DNA of 41,833 bases, taken from NCBI GenBank assembly GCA_017615275.1, contig JAGAAO010000033.1, positions 1 to 41,833 of the forward strand, written 5' to 3'. Positions 26,190-34,760 of the stretch are shown one piece after another; position 1 is the stretch's first letter; every line of letters begins with the position of its first letter. Source of the DNA: Butyrivibrio sp. Its GTDB lineage: Bacteria > Bacillota > Clostridia > Lachnospirales > Lachnospiraceae. Below the pieces are notes generated by a model. That model saw only the letters and a list, made by a program, of their open reading frames with translations. It had not been told where the DNA came from and did not search any database. The position numbers and the translations under genes are program-made.

Positions 26190-26618
26190 ATGGAAGCTGT
26201 AATAAAAGATGTCGACATTTCTGTTGCATATAAGAGCATTTATGATTTTATTGAGGATTCAACTCTCAGATACAATAAAAAGAACGCCTTTACATTTGAC
26301 AGGGACTACTCTTACGAAGAGGTAAAGGAAATAACCGATAAATACGTAGAAATACTGGAAAAGGTTGAAGTCGGCGAGGGAAGCGTCGTTGCTATAGATA
26401 TGAAAAAAAGCATTGACTTCATAGCTTGCATTTTTGCGATAAAAAAGCTTGGAGCAGGGACTTTTATAGTGGATACCGATATTTTGGACCACACATTTGA
26501 TTATTACATTGAGAAAGCAAATATCACACACTTGGTCGTAGATTCAAGCGGTGAGGAGAAGATTGAAGCCTGTAAGATAAGATTTGTAAGATATTCATCC
26601 AAGGCTATGTTGATTTGA
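26190..26618 (+). CDS. Orphan N-terminal fragment of an AMP-binding (adenylating) enzyme
   Basis: 142 residues with an intact start and a good GAGGGGG ribosome site. The sequence resembles only the first part of the ANL superfamily (acyl-CoA synthetases, adenylation domains): FTFDRDYSYEEVKEITDKY, VVAIDMKKSIDFIACIFAIK and KLGAGTFIVDTDILDHTFDYY. It ends before the YTSGSTG phosphate loop, so the ATP site and the C-terminal lid are missing. Its stop is 4 bp before folP. It is either a truncated gene kept open or a small protein with a new role; catalysis of its own is ruled out. Confidence 0.65.
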   Translation: MEAVIKDVDISVAYKSIYDFIEDSTLRYNKKNAFTFDRDYSYEEVKEITDKYVEILEKVEVGEGSVVAIDMKKSIDFIACIFAIKKLGAGTFIVDTDILDHTFDYYIEKANITHLVVDSSGEEKIEACKIRFVRYSSKAMLI

Positions 26619-26622
26619 GACT

Positions 26623-27453
26623 ATGAAGATAGGCAGCAAAGTATTCGATCTTGATTCAGACAGATCGATCGTAATGGGAATACTGAACGTCACACCCGAC
26701 TCCTTCTCGGACGGAGGAAAGTATTTTGACGTGGATAGCGCACTTTTTCAGACAGAGAAAATGATAAATGAAGGTGCGGACATTATAGACGTGGGAGGCG
26801 AATCGACCCGCCCCGGATACACTAAGATATCCTGCAGGGATGAGATAGACAGGATAATCCCTGTGATAAGTGCTATAAAGAAAACATTTGATGTTCCCGT
26901 ATCCGTTGATACATACAAGTGGGAGGTTGCGGATGCAGCCATAGACAGCGGAGCGGATATGATAAATGACATTTGGGGTCTTGATTACTACGAAGACATG
27001 GACCGGCAAATGGCGAAAGTTGTAGCTACAGCGAAGATTCCGGTCTGTATCATGCACAACAGCTTTGAAAGAGTAAGCAGCATGGACAGGGACTCTTTTA
27101 CCGGAGAAATACTTGAAGACATGAAAAAGAGAATTGGCATAGCCAAAGAAAACGGCATTGCGGATGAGAACATTATCCTTGATCCCGGAGTTGGATTTGC
27201 CAAGAATCTTGAAGAAAATATTTGGTGCATATCTCTTGTGAGAGAATTGAAAAACTTGGGATATCCGGTGCTTCTCGGAATCTCGAACAAGTCCATGATA
27301 GGCAAGATAGCAGGTCTTGAAGTGGATCAGAGAAAAGAGGGAACGATAGCACTTAACGTCCTCGGAAGAGAGTACGGTGGCAGGATCTTCAGAGTGCATG
27401 ACGTTCTGGGAAACAGACGGGCGCTTACGATCGCTGACAGCATCTGCGGATAA
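26623..27453 (+). CDS. folP: Dihydropteroate synthase
   Basis: 276 residues. It joins p-aminobenzoate to dihydropterin pyrophosphate and is the sulfonamide target. MGILNVTPDSFSDGG, GGESTRPGYTKIS, DPGVGFAKNLEENI and FRVHDV are in place. The loop usually written SRKS reads GISNKSMIG, with Asn for the Arg of the SRK motif, while the key Lys is kept. There is no ribosome site of its own; it begins 4 bp after the adenylation fragment and is probably translated by coupling. Confidence 0.93.
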   Translation: MKIGSKVFDLDSDRSIVMGILNVTPDSFSDGGKYFDVDSALFQTEKMINEGADIIDVGGESTRPGYTKISCRDEIDRIIPVISAIKKTFDVPVSVDTYKWEVADAAIDSGADMINDIWGLDYYEDMDRQMAKVVATAKIPVCIMHNSFERVSSMDRDSFTGEILEDMKKRIGIAKENGIADENIILDPGVGFAKNLEENIWCISLVRELKNLGYPVLLGISNKSMIGKIAGLEVDQRKEGTIALNVLGREYGGRIFRVHDVLGNRRALTIADSICG

Positions 27454-27473
27454 GGCAAACAGGTAAGAAAAGA

Positions 27474-28310
27474 ATGGATTGTATTAAGATTGTTGAACTG
27501 GAAATATACGCAAATCATGGGCTCTTGAAAGAAGAGAACGTGCTGGGACAAAAGTTTCTGGTGTCTGCTGACTTATATCTTGATACAAGAAAAGCCGGAA
27601 AGAGCGATGAGATGGAGCTCTCCGTTAATTATTGCGATGTTTGCAAGCTTATCGACAGCTATGTAAAAGAAAACACTCATAATCTCATAGAGACGCTGAG
27701 TGAGAACATTGCGGAGAAGATACTTTGTAACTATCCGCTTGTCGAAAAGGTTGATATAGAGGTAAAAAAGCCGTGGGCACCAATAGGTCTTCCGCTTAAA
27801 TATGTGTCAGTGAACATTTCAAGGAGCCGCCATACAGCCTATATTTCAATAGGCTCCAACATGGGAGACAAGGAAAAGACCATAAAAGCAGCCGTAGAAG
27901 AGCTTTCAAAAGATCCTTTGATAACGGTGTGCAAGCAGTCTGAGCTTATAGTCACAAAGCCCTACGGTTATGAAGATCAAGATGATTTTCTTAACGGAGC
28001 TCTTGAAATAAAGACGCTCTATACGCCTGAAGAACTCCTTGAAAAACTTCATGAAGTGGAAGCAAAGTTTGGAAGAGTCAGAGAAATTCACTGGGGACCC
28101 AGAACGCTGGATCTTGACATAATCATGTATGACTGCGTTGTTATGAGCGGTGAACATCTTACGATTCCGCATACGGATATGCAAAACAGAGAGTTTGTCT
28201 TAAAACCGCTCGCCGAAATAGGTGAATACGTAGTTCATCCGGTGTTCAAAAAGACGGTCGGACAACTTCTGAGCGAATTATATACAAGAAATAAAGAGGT
28301 TAGTATGTAG
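27474..28310 (+). CDS. folB-folK: Bifunctional dihydroneopterin aldolase / HPPK
   Basis: 278 residues formed by a natural fusion. Residues 1-120 are FolB (LEIYANHGLLKEENVLGQKF, VEVKKPWAP-like end), which cleaves dihydroneopterin. Residues 125-278 are FolK (AYISIGSNMGDKE, FGRVREIHWGPRTLDLDI, PHTDMQNREFVLKPLAEI), which pyrophosphorylates the product for FolP. The two steps are successive, and folP lies just upstream. Last gene of the folate operon. Confidence 0.94.
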   Translation: MDCIKIVELEIYANHGLLKEENVLGQKFLVSADLYLDTRKAGKSDEMELSVNYCDVCKLIDSYVKENTHNLIETLSENIAEKILCNYPLVEKVDIEVKKPWAPIGLPLKYVSVNISRSRHTAYISIGSNMGDKEKTIKAAVEELSKDPLITVCKQSELIVTKPYGYEDQDDFLNGALEIKTLYTPEELLEKLHEVEAKFGRVREIHWGPRTLDLDIIMYDCVVMSGEHLTIPHTDMQNREFVLKPLAEIGEYVVHPVFKKTVGQLLSELYTRNKEVSM

Positions 28311-28354
28311 GATATGTGCTTCTTATCCTTATCATATTCATTTCTGTCCAAATG

Positions 28355-28391
28355 CAAAGTGCCTGTAAGAGTTGCTCTTACAGGCACTTTG
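28355..28391 (+). terminator. Terminator of the folate operon
   Basis: Perfect 17-bp arms CAAAGTGCCTGTAAGAG and CTCTTACAGGCACTTTG with a TTG loop, followed by AGGGTTTTG. The T-run is weak but the stem is very strong. Confidence 0.75.
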
Positions 28392-28572
28392 AGGGTTTTG
28401 TTTACAGGAAGATGAAATATCTCCCGTTTTGTCTTAAAAAGACCGGATCAAAGGTGTCTGATCCAATCATAAAGGTCCATAACTGTCATCTTATTTTCCC
28501 CCTCTCCCCTTTTAAACTAAAAATTTCATGTTTCCATATACGTAAACTTATAGTATAAGTAATCTAAAAGGA

Positions 28573-28635
28573 AGAACGACTTAGTAAACGACAGCTTTTT
28601 TGTGTGAACGACATGATTTTTGTGTGAACGACACA
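28573..28635 (+). promoter_or_regulatory. Array of LytTR-type half-sites with 20-bp period
   Basis: AACGAC occurs at 28575, 28587, 28607 and 28627, the last three exactly 20 bp apart, and two of them are in the identical context TGTGTGAACGACA. On the minus strand these read CGTTTAC or CGTTCAC, which fits the LytTR half-site [CA]GTTN[AG][TC]. They lie 140-200 bp before a gene for a LytTR regulator, so autoregulation is the natural reading. A near copy occurs at 1157-1190. Confidence 0.7.
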
Positions 28636-28689
28636 AAAAACGATATGAATCGATACGAAAACATATTATCAAAATTTCACACAGGCAAG

Positions 28690-28718
28690 TTGTTAGCGGA
28701 TTCACGATATGTTAGAAT
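28690..28718 (+). promoter_or_regulatory. Promoter of the LytTR two-component operon
   Basis: TTGTTA (28690-28695) and TAGAAT (28713-28718) with a 17-bp spacer. Another candidate is TATTAT at 28664-28669, whose -35 position would fall just after the LytTR repeats, the arrangement known for agr-type activated promoters. Confidence 0.5.
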
Positions 28719-28770
28719 ATGTGTGCAATATGCTTTTTTCTTTAACATTCAGTCTTTAGGTGGTGACAAT

Positions 28771-29487
28771 ATGGTGAATTTTAGTGTTGGAATATGCGAC
28801 GACGATCCAAAATGTCATCGCAGGATCATTGAGATATGCGAGAAACACTTCGCCGGAAGAAGCGTTGATTATCAGATCCATTCTTACCATTCCGGTGAAG
28901 AAGTAATCAAAGAACAAGAAAATTATATAGATCTGCTTTTCCTTGATGTGGAAATGGAGGGAATTGACGGCATTAAAGTTATGCAGAAGGCTGAGAAAAT
29001 GCCGAATATTCACAGCATTGTCTTTGTTTCCGCTCATGCTGAAGCGGTGTGGGATTCTTTTGGATATAAGACAAAAGGATTTATTCAGAAACCCGTTGAC
29101 CCGGATAAGATACGCAAGTTCCTTGAAGCGGGGTATGAGAATAAGAAAAATGATTCATTTATAGATTTTCCGAATTACAACGGTTCGGTTTTTTACAAAA
29201 AGTCAGAGATAATCTATGTTAAATCTGATTCGAACTACGCGATACTTAACCTTGGTACACACGAAAAGATCATAACGTGTACACTCAAAGAATGTGAGAA
29301 GAAACTAGGGGGCATCCCATTTTTAAGGGTTCATCGATCGTTTATAGTCAACCTCGATCATATCAAAAATATTACCGGTGAAACGGTGTGCTTTAAAAAC
29401 GGATCGGCAATCAGGATAGGCAGAAGTTACAGGGAAAGTGTAAAAAAAGGTTATACTGATTATCTGTTGGGTGAGTTGCAAAGATGA
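28771..29487 (+). CDS. LytTR-family response regulator (AgrA/VirR type)
   Basis: 238 residues. A receiver domain has acidic ICDDD at the start and Asp59 in LLFLDVEME as the phosphate acceptor; FVSAHAE and the KPVD loop complete it. The C-terminal LytTR DNA-binding domain follows (IIYVKSDSNYAILNL, FLRVHRSFIVNLDHI). Start at 28771, 7 nt after AGGTGG; an upstream frame from 28600 covers the promoter and is not coding. It overlaps the kinase gene by 4 nt, so the pair forms one unit. Half-sites for this protein type lie just upstream. Confidence 0.93.
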   Translation: MVNFSVGICDDDPKCHRRIIEICEKHFAGRSVDYQIHSYHSGEEVIKEQENYIDLLFLDVEMEGIDGIKVMQKAEKMPNIHSIVFVSAHAEAVWDSFGYKTKGFIQKPVDPDKIRKFLEAGYENKKNDSFIDFPNYNGSVFYKKSEIIYVKSDSNYAILNLGTHEKIITCTLKECEKKLGGIPFLRVHRSFIVNLDHIKNITGETVCFKNGSAIRIGRSYRESVKKGYTDYLLGELQR

Positions 29488-30788
29488 AAGATTATATCGT
29501 CGCGGTTATATATTGTGTTTTGGACATATTCAAGTACTATTTTTGCATGACGTATGTTTTCAACATAAAGATCATACGTAAAAGGTATGCAATTCCCGGA
29601 CTCGTAGTTCTTACGTCCGTTGCCTGCGCTTTGAGCTTTCTGCTTAGCGGAGGCGCGGATTCTTGGTATGTTGTTCCGAATATCTGTACTCTTATGATAG
29701 TATTTGTAATTCCTAAGGGTAACAGATTAAAGGGATTACTGTTTCTTTTTTTATCATGGGTAATAACAGATTCCGTTGCTGAACTTGTCAGAATAGTGGC
29801 TTCAGCATTCGGATATAGTGGGGACATCTTTTTTGGCCCTCTTTCTTGGGGGTATATGAACAATAAGTTAGTTGTTATAATGCTCATTTTTGTTTATCAC
29901 GGAATCGTAAATATTGCCATCAGAAAGAAGTTTGATTACTCTTTCAGATCTGCTCAGTGGGGCGTTATTATCGTGGGCGCTTTAGGTGTTCTTTTTATCG
30001 TTCCGACTCTTGAAAAGATAAGTTTTGGAGTGGAAGTTACGCCCGAAGACTATATGAAGATGAGCTTTACTATGATTTTGATGCTTTTCCTTTTTATCGG
30101 AGTAATGATCTGGCAGAGCTATATCGTCAAAAAGAATCTCAGCATGAAAGAGCGTGAGATCCGCTATCAGTACATGGTAAAGTCGCAGGCGGCATATTTT
30201 GACAGTCTGCTAAAAGATTACAGTGAGGTCAGAAAGTTTAAGCACGACATGAGGGCGCATGTTACGGCGCTTACAGAGCTTGCGACAGACAGTAAGAACG
30301 ATAAGATGCTGGAGTATCTTAAGTCCATCGATGCCAAGATCGCAAGTTCGGCAACAAAGAGCTACACAGGAAATAAGGCTGTCGATGCTGTCATAAATGA
30401 GCTTGTTAAGCACATGGACGAGGCAAACATCAAGTTTGAATATGAAGGAATCCTCAGAAACAGAGAGGATATTCTTGATTTTGATTTCTGCACGATCTTT
30501 TACAATGTTCTTCAGAACGCCATCGAGGCGTCCAAACCGCTGGAGGAATCCATGCGTGAAGTAAGCGTTGAGGTCAAAAATGTCGGTGACAAGGCGGGAA
30601 TCCTTATCAGTAACAAGACTGAACTTAAGGAACTTCCGACTAAGAGCGCCGAGCGTTTCACGACCAAGAAGGACAAGGAAAATCACGGATTTGGAATACA
30701 GAATATCAAAGATGTTGTCAAAAAATATGACGGAATATATGAGGCAAAAATCGCAGATTCTCGCTATACAGTGACGATCGTCATATGA
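29484..30788 (+). CDS. GHKL sensor histidine kinase (AgrC/CitA-like)
   Basis: 434 residues. The first 215 contain about six hydrophobic segments, the membrane sensor of AgrC-type kinases. His254 in KFKHDMRAHVTAL is the phosphorylation site, FYNVLQNAIEAS the N box and ENHGFGIQNIKDVV the G2 box; no D box of the HisKA kind is expected in this family. It partners the regulator whose stop overlaps its start. No AgrB/AgrD peptide genes are nearby, so the signal is unknown. Confidence 0.9.
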   Translation: MKDYIVAVIYCVLDIFKYYFCMTYVFNIKIIRKRYAIPGLVVLTSVACALSFLLSGGADSWYVVPNICTLMIVFVIPKGNRLKGLLFLFLSWVITDSVAELVRIVASAFGYSGDIFFGPLSWGYMNNKLVVIMLIFVYHGIVNIAIRKKFDYSFRSAQWGVIIVGALGVLFIVPTLEKISFGVEVTPEDYMKMSFTMILMLFLFIGVMIWQSYIVKKNLSMKEREIRYQYMVKSQAAYFDSLLKDYSEVRKFKHDMRAHVTALTELATDSKNDKMLEYLKSIDAKIASSATKSYTGNKAVDAVINELVKHMDEANIKFEYEGILRNREDILDFDFCTIFYNVLQNAIEASKPLEESMREVSVEVKNVGDKAGILISNKTELKELPTKSAERFTTKKDKENHGFGIQNIKDVVKKYDGIYEAKIADSRYTVTIVI

Positions 30789-30796
30789 TTCTTTTG

Positions 30797-30805
30797 TGAT
30801 ATACT
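30797..30805 (+). promoter_or_regulatory. Extended -10 promoter before the rRNA/tRNA methyltransferase gene
   Basis: TGaTATACT is an extended -10 element, about 37 bp before the start codon; the -35 region is poor. Confidence 0.4.
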
Positions 30806-30842
30806 GTTCTTGCGCAGATACGCGGTATGAAAAGAGGTATAG

Positions 30843-31634
30843 ATGATTACAAGTGTAAACAATGAACGTGTACGCAAAGTTGTGAGCTACGTAGTAAAGA
30901 GCAAGGCCAGAAAAGAGAACGGCGTTTTTGTGATAGAAGGCATGAAGATGTTGCGGGAAGCTCCTGTTCTGCAGGTTCGCGAGGTATACGTGACCGAGAA
31001 CTTCCTAAAGGACGCATCCGAGGATGACAAGGAGATTCTCTGGAGATACGGGGCTGTGACCGTTACAGCCGAAGTTATGAAAAAGATGGCGGACACGCAG
31101 ACACCGCAAGGAGTGCTGGCGGTAATAAGCATGTACCAATATTCGGAAGAAGAGGTACTTGAGGGAGAAGACAATCTACTGCTGATCCTTGAGAATATTC
31201 AGGATCCCGGAAATCTGGGTACCATGCTGAGATCGTCGGAAGGTGCCGGAGTTACGGGAGTTATCTTAAGTAAAGGTTCTGCCGATATTTACAATCCCAA
31301 AGTTATCAGATCTACAATGGGTTCTATATTCAGGATGCCTTTCATATATGTGGAAGACATCCCCAAAATGCTGAAAAAACTTGCAGGCAGAGGAATAACG
31401 ACTTATGCTGCCCATTTAAAGGGCAAAAAAAATTACGATGAATTCGACTATACTAAGCCAACAGCTTTTCTCGTAGGTAATGAGGGCAACGGACTGTCCA
31501 AGGAGACAGCCGATGCGGCATCTGAGTATGTGCTCATACCCATGAAGGGGGAAGTTGAGTCCATGAATGCAGCGACATCAGCGGCTATACTAACATTTGA
31601 AGCATCCAGGCAAAGGAGGAAAAAAGTATTATGA
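30843..31634 (+). CDS. TrmH/SpoU-family RNA 2'-O-methyltransferase
   Basis: 263 residues. An N-terminal substrate-binding part (KARKENGVFVIEGMKMLREA) is followed by the SPOUT knot with its three motifs: ILENIQDPGNLGTMLRSSEG, FLVGNEGNGLS and PMKGEVESMNAATSAAI. It methylates ribose in rRNA or tRNA; the exact target cannot be told. AGAGG precedes the ATG. It overlaps proC by 4 nt. Confidence 0.9.
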   Translation: MITSVNNERVRKVVSYVVKSKARKENGVFVIEGMKMLREAPVLQVREVYVTENFLKDASEDDKEILWRYGAVTVTAEVMKKMADTQTPQGVLAVISMYQYSEEEVLEGEDNLLLILENIQDPGNLGTMLRSSEGAGVTGVILSKGSADIYNPKVIRSTMGSIFRMPFIYVEDIPKMLKKLAGRGITTYAAHLKGKKNYDEFDYTKPTAFLVGNEGNGLSKETADAASEYVLIPMKGEVESMNAATSAAILTFEASRQRRKKVL

Positions 31635-32425
31635 CAGTAGGTTTTATCGGACTTGGAAACATGGCAAAGGCAATGATCGGGGGAATCCTCGCAAAAGGAC
31701 TCATGGGTCCCAACGAGATTATAGGTGCAGCGGCGACTCCGGATACATGCCTTAAGGTTGCCAATAAATATGGAATTCAGACACGCAGTTCAAATGCAGC
31801 GGTTGCAAAAGATGCAGACATTATCGTTCTTGCGGTTAAACCGCAGTATCTTAAGGTTGTTATCGCAGATATCATGGACAGTGTCGATGAGAATAAGATT
31901 ATCGTAAGCATTGCGGCAGGAAAGACAATAAACTGGCTTGCAAAGGAGTTTGAGAAACCGGTAAAGATAATAAGAGTAATGCCGAATACTCCGGCTCTTG
32001 TGCTCGAAGGCTGTTCCGCAGTTTGCAGAAACGATCTTGTGGATGATGACAGCTATCACTTTGTAAAAGAACTGCTTGAGAGCTTTGGAAAAGCATATAC
32101 GGTGCCTGAGTCTCTCATGGATGTTGTGGTTGGAGTGAGCGGATCGTCACCTGCGTATGTGTTTATGTTTATAGAGGCTATGGCAGATGCGGCGGTAGCC
32201 GGAGGAATGCCGAGAAAGCAGGCTTATGAATTTGCGGCGCAGTCGGTTTTGGGCAGTGCCAAGATGGTTTTGGAGACAGGAAAACATCCGGGCGAGCTAA
32301 AAGACATGGTTTGCTCACCTGCGGGTACCACAATCGACGCAGTTCATGTACTTGAAAAAGGTGGTCTTCGCGGGACCGTGATGGATGCAGTAAAAACCTG
32401 CATTGACAAGAGCAGAAGCCTCTGA
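31631..32425 (+). CDS. proC: Pyrroline-5-carboxylate reductase
   Basis: 264 residues. It performs the last step of proline synthesis. The N-terminal Rossmann motif is VGFIGLGNMAKAMIGG, then VKPQYLK, RVMPNTPALVLEGCSAV and the C-terminal dimer domain with SGSSPAYVFMFIEAMADAAV and SPAGTTIDAVHVLEKGGLR. Coupled to the methyltransferase gene by a 4-nt overlap, with AGGAGG just before the start. Confidence 0.95.
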   Translation: MTVGFIGLGNMAKAMIGGILAKGLMGPNEIIGAAATPDTCLKVANKYGIQTRSSNAAVAKDADIIVLAVKPQYLKVVIADIMDSVDENKIIVSIAAGKTINWLAKEFEKPVKIIRVMPNTPALVLEGCSAVCRNDLVDDDSYHFVKELLESFGKAYTVPESLMDVVVGVSGSSPAYVFMFIEAMADAAVAGGMPRKQAYEFAAQSVLGSAKMVLETGKHPGELKDMVCSPAGTTIDAVHVLEKGGLRGTVMDAVKTCIDKSRSL

Positions 32426-32462
32426 TTTTGCGTGGATTTTTAGCTATTAAAAAATCGAAAAT

Positions 32463-32491
32463 TTGACAAAAAATAATATGTTTGCTATCAT
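32463..32491 (+). promoter_or_regulatory. Promoter of the SleB-like hydrolase gene
   Basis: A consensus TTGACA (32463-32468) and TATCAT (32486-32491) with a 17-bp spacer. Confidence 0.65.
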
Positions 32492-32565
32492 TTCTATCAT
32501 AGTGTTTTGTATTTTTTAACAAGTCGAAACATGTTTTTAATATTTGGATGGGAAGAAGTAAACGA

Positions 32566-33690
32566 ATGAATAGAGCTATGAAGTTATCCGCGGAGGTATT
32601 AAGGCATATTTCTATTTTCGCTTTAATCTTTGTGCTATTTATCTCTCAACGAGTAACAACAGAGGCTAGGAGTAGTTCGCCAAGTGTGGTTCTCAATTCT
32701 GAAGGAATCTCAAAAGTAGTCAGCCCGATAACGCCTCTGGGTCTGGATTATAATTCACCTGAATATAAGGTGCTTGCGAATCAGAGAGAAGCCTCCTCAG
32801 GAGCGGGAACAGCATCAACAAGTTCAAATGACGAGAACAAGCTTGTAATGTTCAACGAAAACGAGACCTTGGATGTCATGGATTCCTACAAGGAAGACGG
32901 CGAGAAGGTCGGTGTACTTTACAAGGACTGTGGCGGCAAAATTTTGGAAAGAAAAGACGGTTGGACTAAGCTTCAATCAGGTGATCTCATTGGATGGGCA
33001 GAGGACAAATATCTGTTGTTCGATGAGGAGGCCAATGAGCTTGCGTCCAAGGTAGGAAAGCAGATCGTAACTATCGAGAGCAGTGCTCTTACTGTAAGAG
33101 CAAGTGATTCAACAGATGCAGATGCGATTGTTGTTATGAACAAGAATGCTTTCTTAGATATGATCGAAGATCTTGGAAACGGATGGATCAAGGTTGATTA
33201 TAATGACAAAGAATGTTTTGTTCAGTCTGATTACGTTTGTACAGACTTTAGGATCGACCAGGGAGAAACAATTGCTTCGCGCAAGTTGAAGCAGGGAAGA
33301 TCCAGAGCCAACTCCGAAGAGCTTACAAGAAACAGAGGAGCTGTTCAGGCAGATGCCGACGAACTCAAACTTCTCGCAGCACTTATTCAGTGTGAAGCGG
33401 GAAATCAGCCGTATGAAGGACGAGTTGCGGTTGGTGCGGTAGTTATGAACAGAGTTAAGAGCGGAGCTTATCCTAACACCATTTACGATGTTATCTATGC
33501 TTCCGGTCAGTTCACACCGGCACTTAACGGAACGGTTGACAGAGTTTATAACAGCGATAAGATATATGAAATGAACTATCAGGCTGCGCAGGCAGCGCTT
33601 AACGGTGAAACTACAGTAGGATCCGCGATGCACTTTAGAAGGATCAACGGACATGAAGGTATAATCATCGGAGCACACGTATTCTGGTAA
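32566..33690 (+). CDS. Secreted cell-wall hydrolase, SleB-like, with SH3 domains
   Basis: About 374 residues. A signal sequence (HISIFALIFVLFISQ) is followed by a Ser/Asn-rich stretch and two SH3-like repeats (about residues 95-150 and 170-225, the second with ALTVRASDSTDADAI and GWIKVDYNDKECFVQSDYV). A C-terminal SleB/CwlJ hydrolase domain comes last (LLAALIQCEAGNQPYEG, VGAVVMNRVKSGAYPNTIYD, SGQFTPALNG). Glu in QCEAGN is the likely catalytic acid. In spore formers SleB opens the cortex; here the SH3 domains suggest peptidoglycan turnover. The start is uncertain: 32548 is possible, but 32566 is better spaced from GGAAG. Confidence 0.87.
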   Translation: MNRAMKLSAEVLRHISIFALIFVLFISQRVTTEARSSSPSVVLNSEGISKVVSPITPLGLDYNSPEYKVLANQREASSGAGTASTSSNDENKLVMFNENETLDVMDSYKEDGEKVGVLYKDCGGKILERKDGWTKLQSGDLIGWAEDKYLLFDEEANELASKVGKQIVTIESSALTVRASDSTDADAIVVMNKNAFLDMIEDLGNGWIKVDYNDKECFVQSDYVCTDFRIDQGETIASRKLKQGRSRANSEELTRNRGAVQADADELKLLAALIQCEAGNQPYEGRVAVGAVVMNRVKSGAYPNTIYDVIYASGQFTPALNGTVDRVYNSDKIYEMNYQAAQAALNGETTVGSAMHFRRINGHEGIIIGAHVFW

Positions 33691-33696
33691 TATTTT

Positions 33697-33727
33697 AAGG
33701 GATTGCAGAAATGCAATCCCTTATTTA
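33697..33727 (+). terminator. Terminator of the SleB-like gene
   Basis: AAGGGATTGCA (33697-33707), loop GAAA and TGCAATCCCTT (33712-33722), followed by ATTT. Confidence 0.85.
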
Positions 33728-33766
33728 CAATAGTAGTGCATGATTATTTGAACGGAGGAGCATTAT

Positions 33767-34759
33767 ATGAACTTAAAGGGACGCGATTTTTTGAAACTTC
33801 TTGATTACACTACCGAAGAGATTGAGTATCTTATCGACCTCGCAGCTGAGCTTAAGAGAAAGAAAAAAGAAGGTATTCTTCACGATGAACTCAGAGGAAA
33901 GAATATTGCTCTTATTTTCGAGAAGACAAGTACGCGTACCAGATGCTCTTTTGAAGTGGCGGCATCTGATCTCGGAATGGGAACTACATTCCTTAATCCC
34001 ACCGATTCTCAGATCGGTAAAAAAGAGAGTATTGCCGATACTGCCAGAGTTCTTTCAAGCATATATGATGGAATCGAGTACAGAGGTTTCGAACAGGAAA
34101 TAGTTGAGAACCTTGCAAAGTACAGTAAGGTGCCTGTATGGAACGGACTTACCAATGAGTTCCATCCCACACAGATGCTTGCGGATATGCTTACGATCAA
34201 GGAACATTTCGGTAAGCTCAAGGGACTTCACCTTGCATATATGGGTGATGCGAGATACAACACAGGTAACTCTCTTATGGTTGTCTGCGCTAAGCTCGGT
34301 CTTGATTTTACCGTTGTATCAAATAAGAAGTATTTCCCCTCAGAGGAACTTGTAAATACATGTAAGGAGATCGCTGCGAAGTCGGGATCGACAATAAGCT
34401 TCTCTGAAGATCCTATGGAGGGAACAAAGGAAGCCGACATTGTTTACACGGATATCTGGGTTTCAATGGGTGAGCCCGAAAGTATCTGGGAGGAGAGAAT
34501 CAAAGACCTTCTTCCTTATCAGGTAAATATGGATATTATGAAGAATGCGGGAGAAAAGAGTGTATTCATGCACTGCCTTCCTTCATTCCACGATCTCAAT
34601 ACCGGAATCGGAAGAGAGATCAAAGAGAAGTTTGGTCTTGATGAAATGGAAGTAACAGACGAAGTATTTGAGTCAGACAGGTCAATAGTGTTTGCGGAAG
34701 CAGAGAACCGCATGCACACTATCAAGGCTGTTATTCTGGCGACTATAAAAGGAAATTGA
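33767..34759 (+). CDS. argF: Ornithine carbamoyltransferase
   Basis: 330 residues. It forms citrulline from ornithine and carbamoyl phosphate. STRTRCSFEVAASDLGM (carbamoyl phosphate loop), GLTNEFHPTQMLADMLT and MHCLPSFHD are intact. Whether it works in synthesis or, as ArcB, in breakdown together with the carbamate kinase at 4.2 kb cannot be decided from sequence; no arginine deiminase is seen. GGAGG precedes the ATG. birA starts 1 bp after its stop. Confidence 0.94.
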   Translation: MNLKGRDFLKLLDYTTEEIEYLIDLAAELKRKKKEGILHDELRGKNIALIFEKTSTRTRCSFEVAASDLGMGTTFLNPTDSQIGKKESIADTARVLSSIYDGIEYRGFEQEIVENLAKYSKVPVWNGLTNEFHPTQMLADMLTIKEHFGKLKGLHLAYMGDARYNTGNSLMVVCAKLGLDFTVVSNKKYFPSEELVNTCKEIAAKSGSTISFSEDPMEGTKEADIVYTDIWVSMGEPESIWEERIKDLLPYQVNMDIMKNAGEKSVFMHCLPSFHDLNTGIGREIKEKFGLDEMEVTDEVFESDRSIVFAEAENRMHTIKAVILATIKGN

Positions 34760-34760
34760 T

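Noticed and set aside
26656-27399. 247-codon minus-strand frame opposite folP
   Set aside because: It is the complement of dihydropteroate synthase, whose motifs fill the plus strand.
28311-30842. AgrD-like peptide or AgrB gene next to the kinase
   Set aside because: No suitable small frame with a Cys-containing tail and ribosome site, and no AgrB-like membrane protein, was found around the pair.
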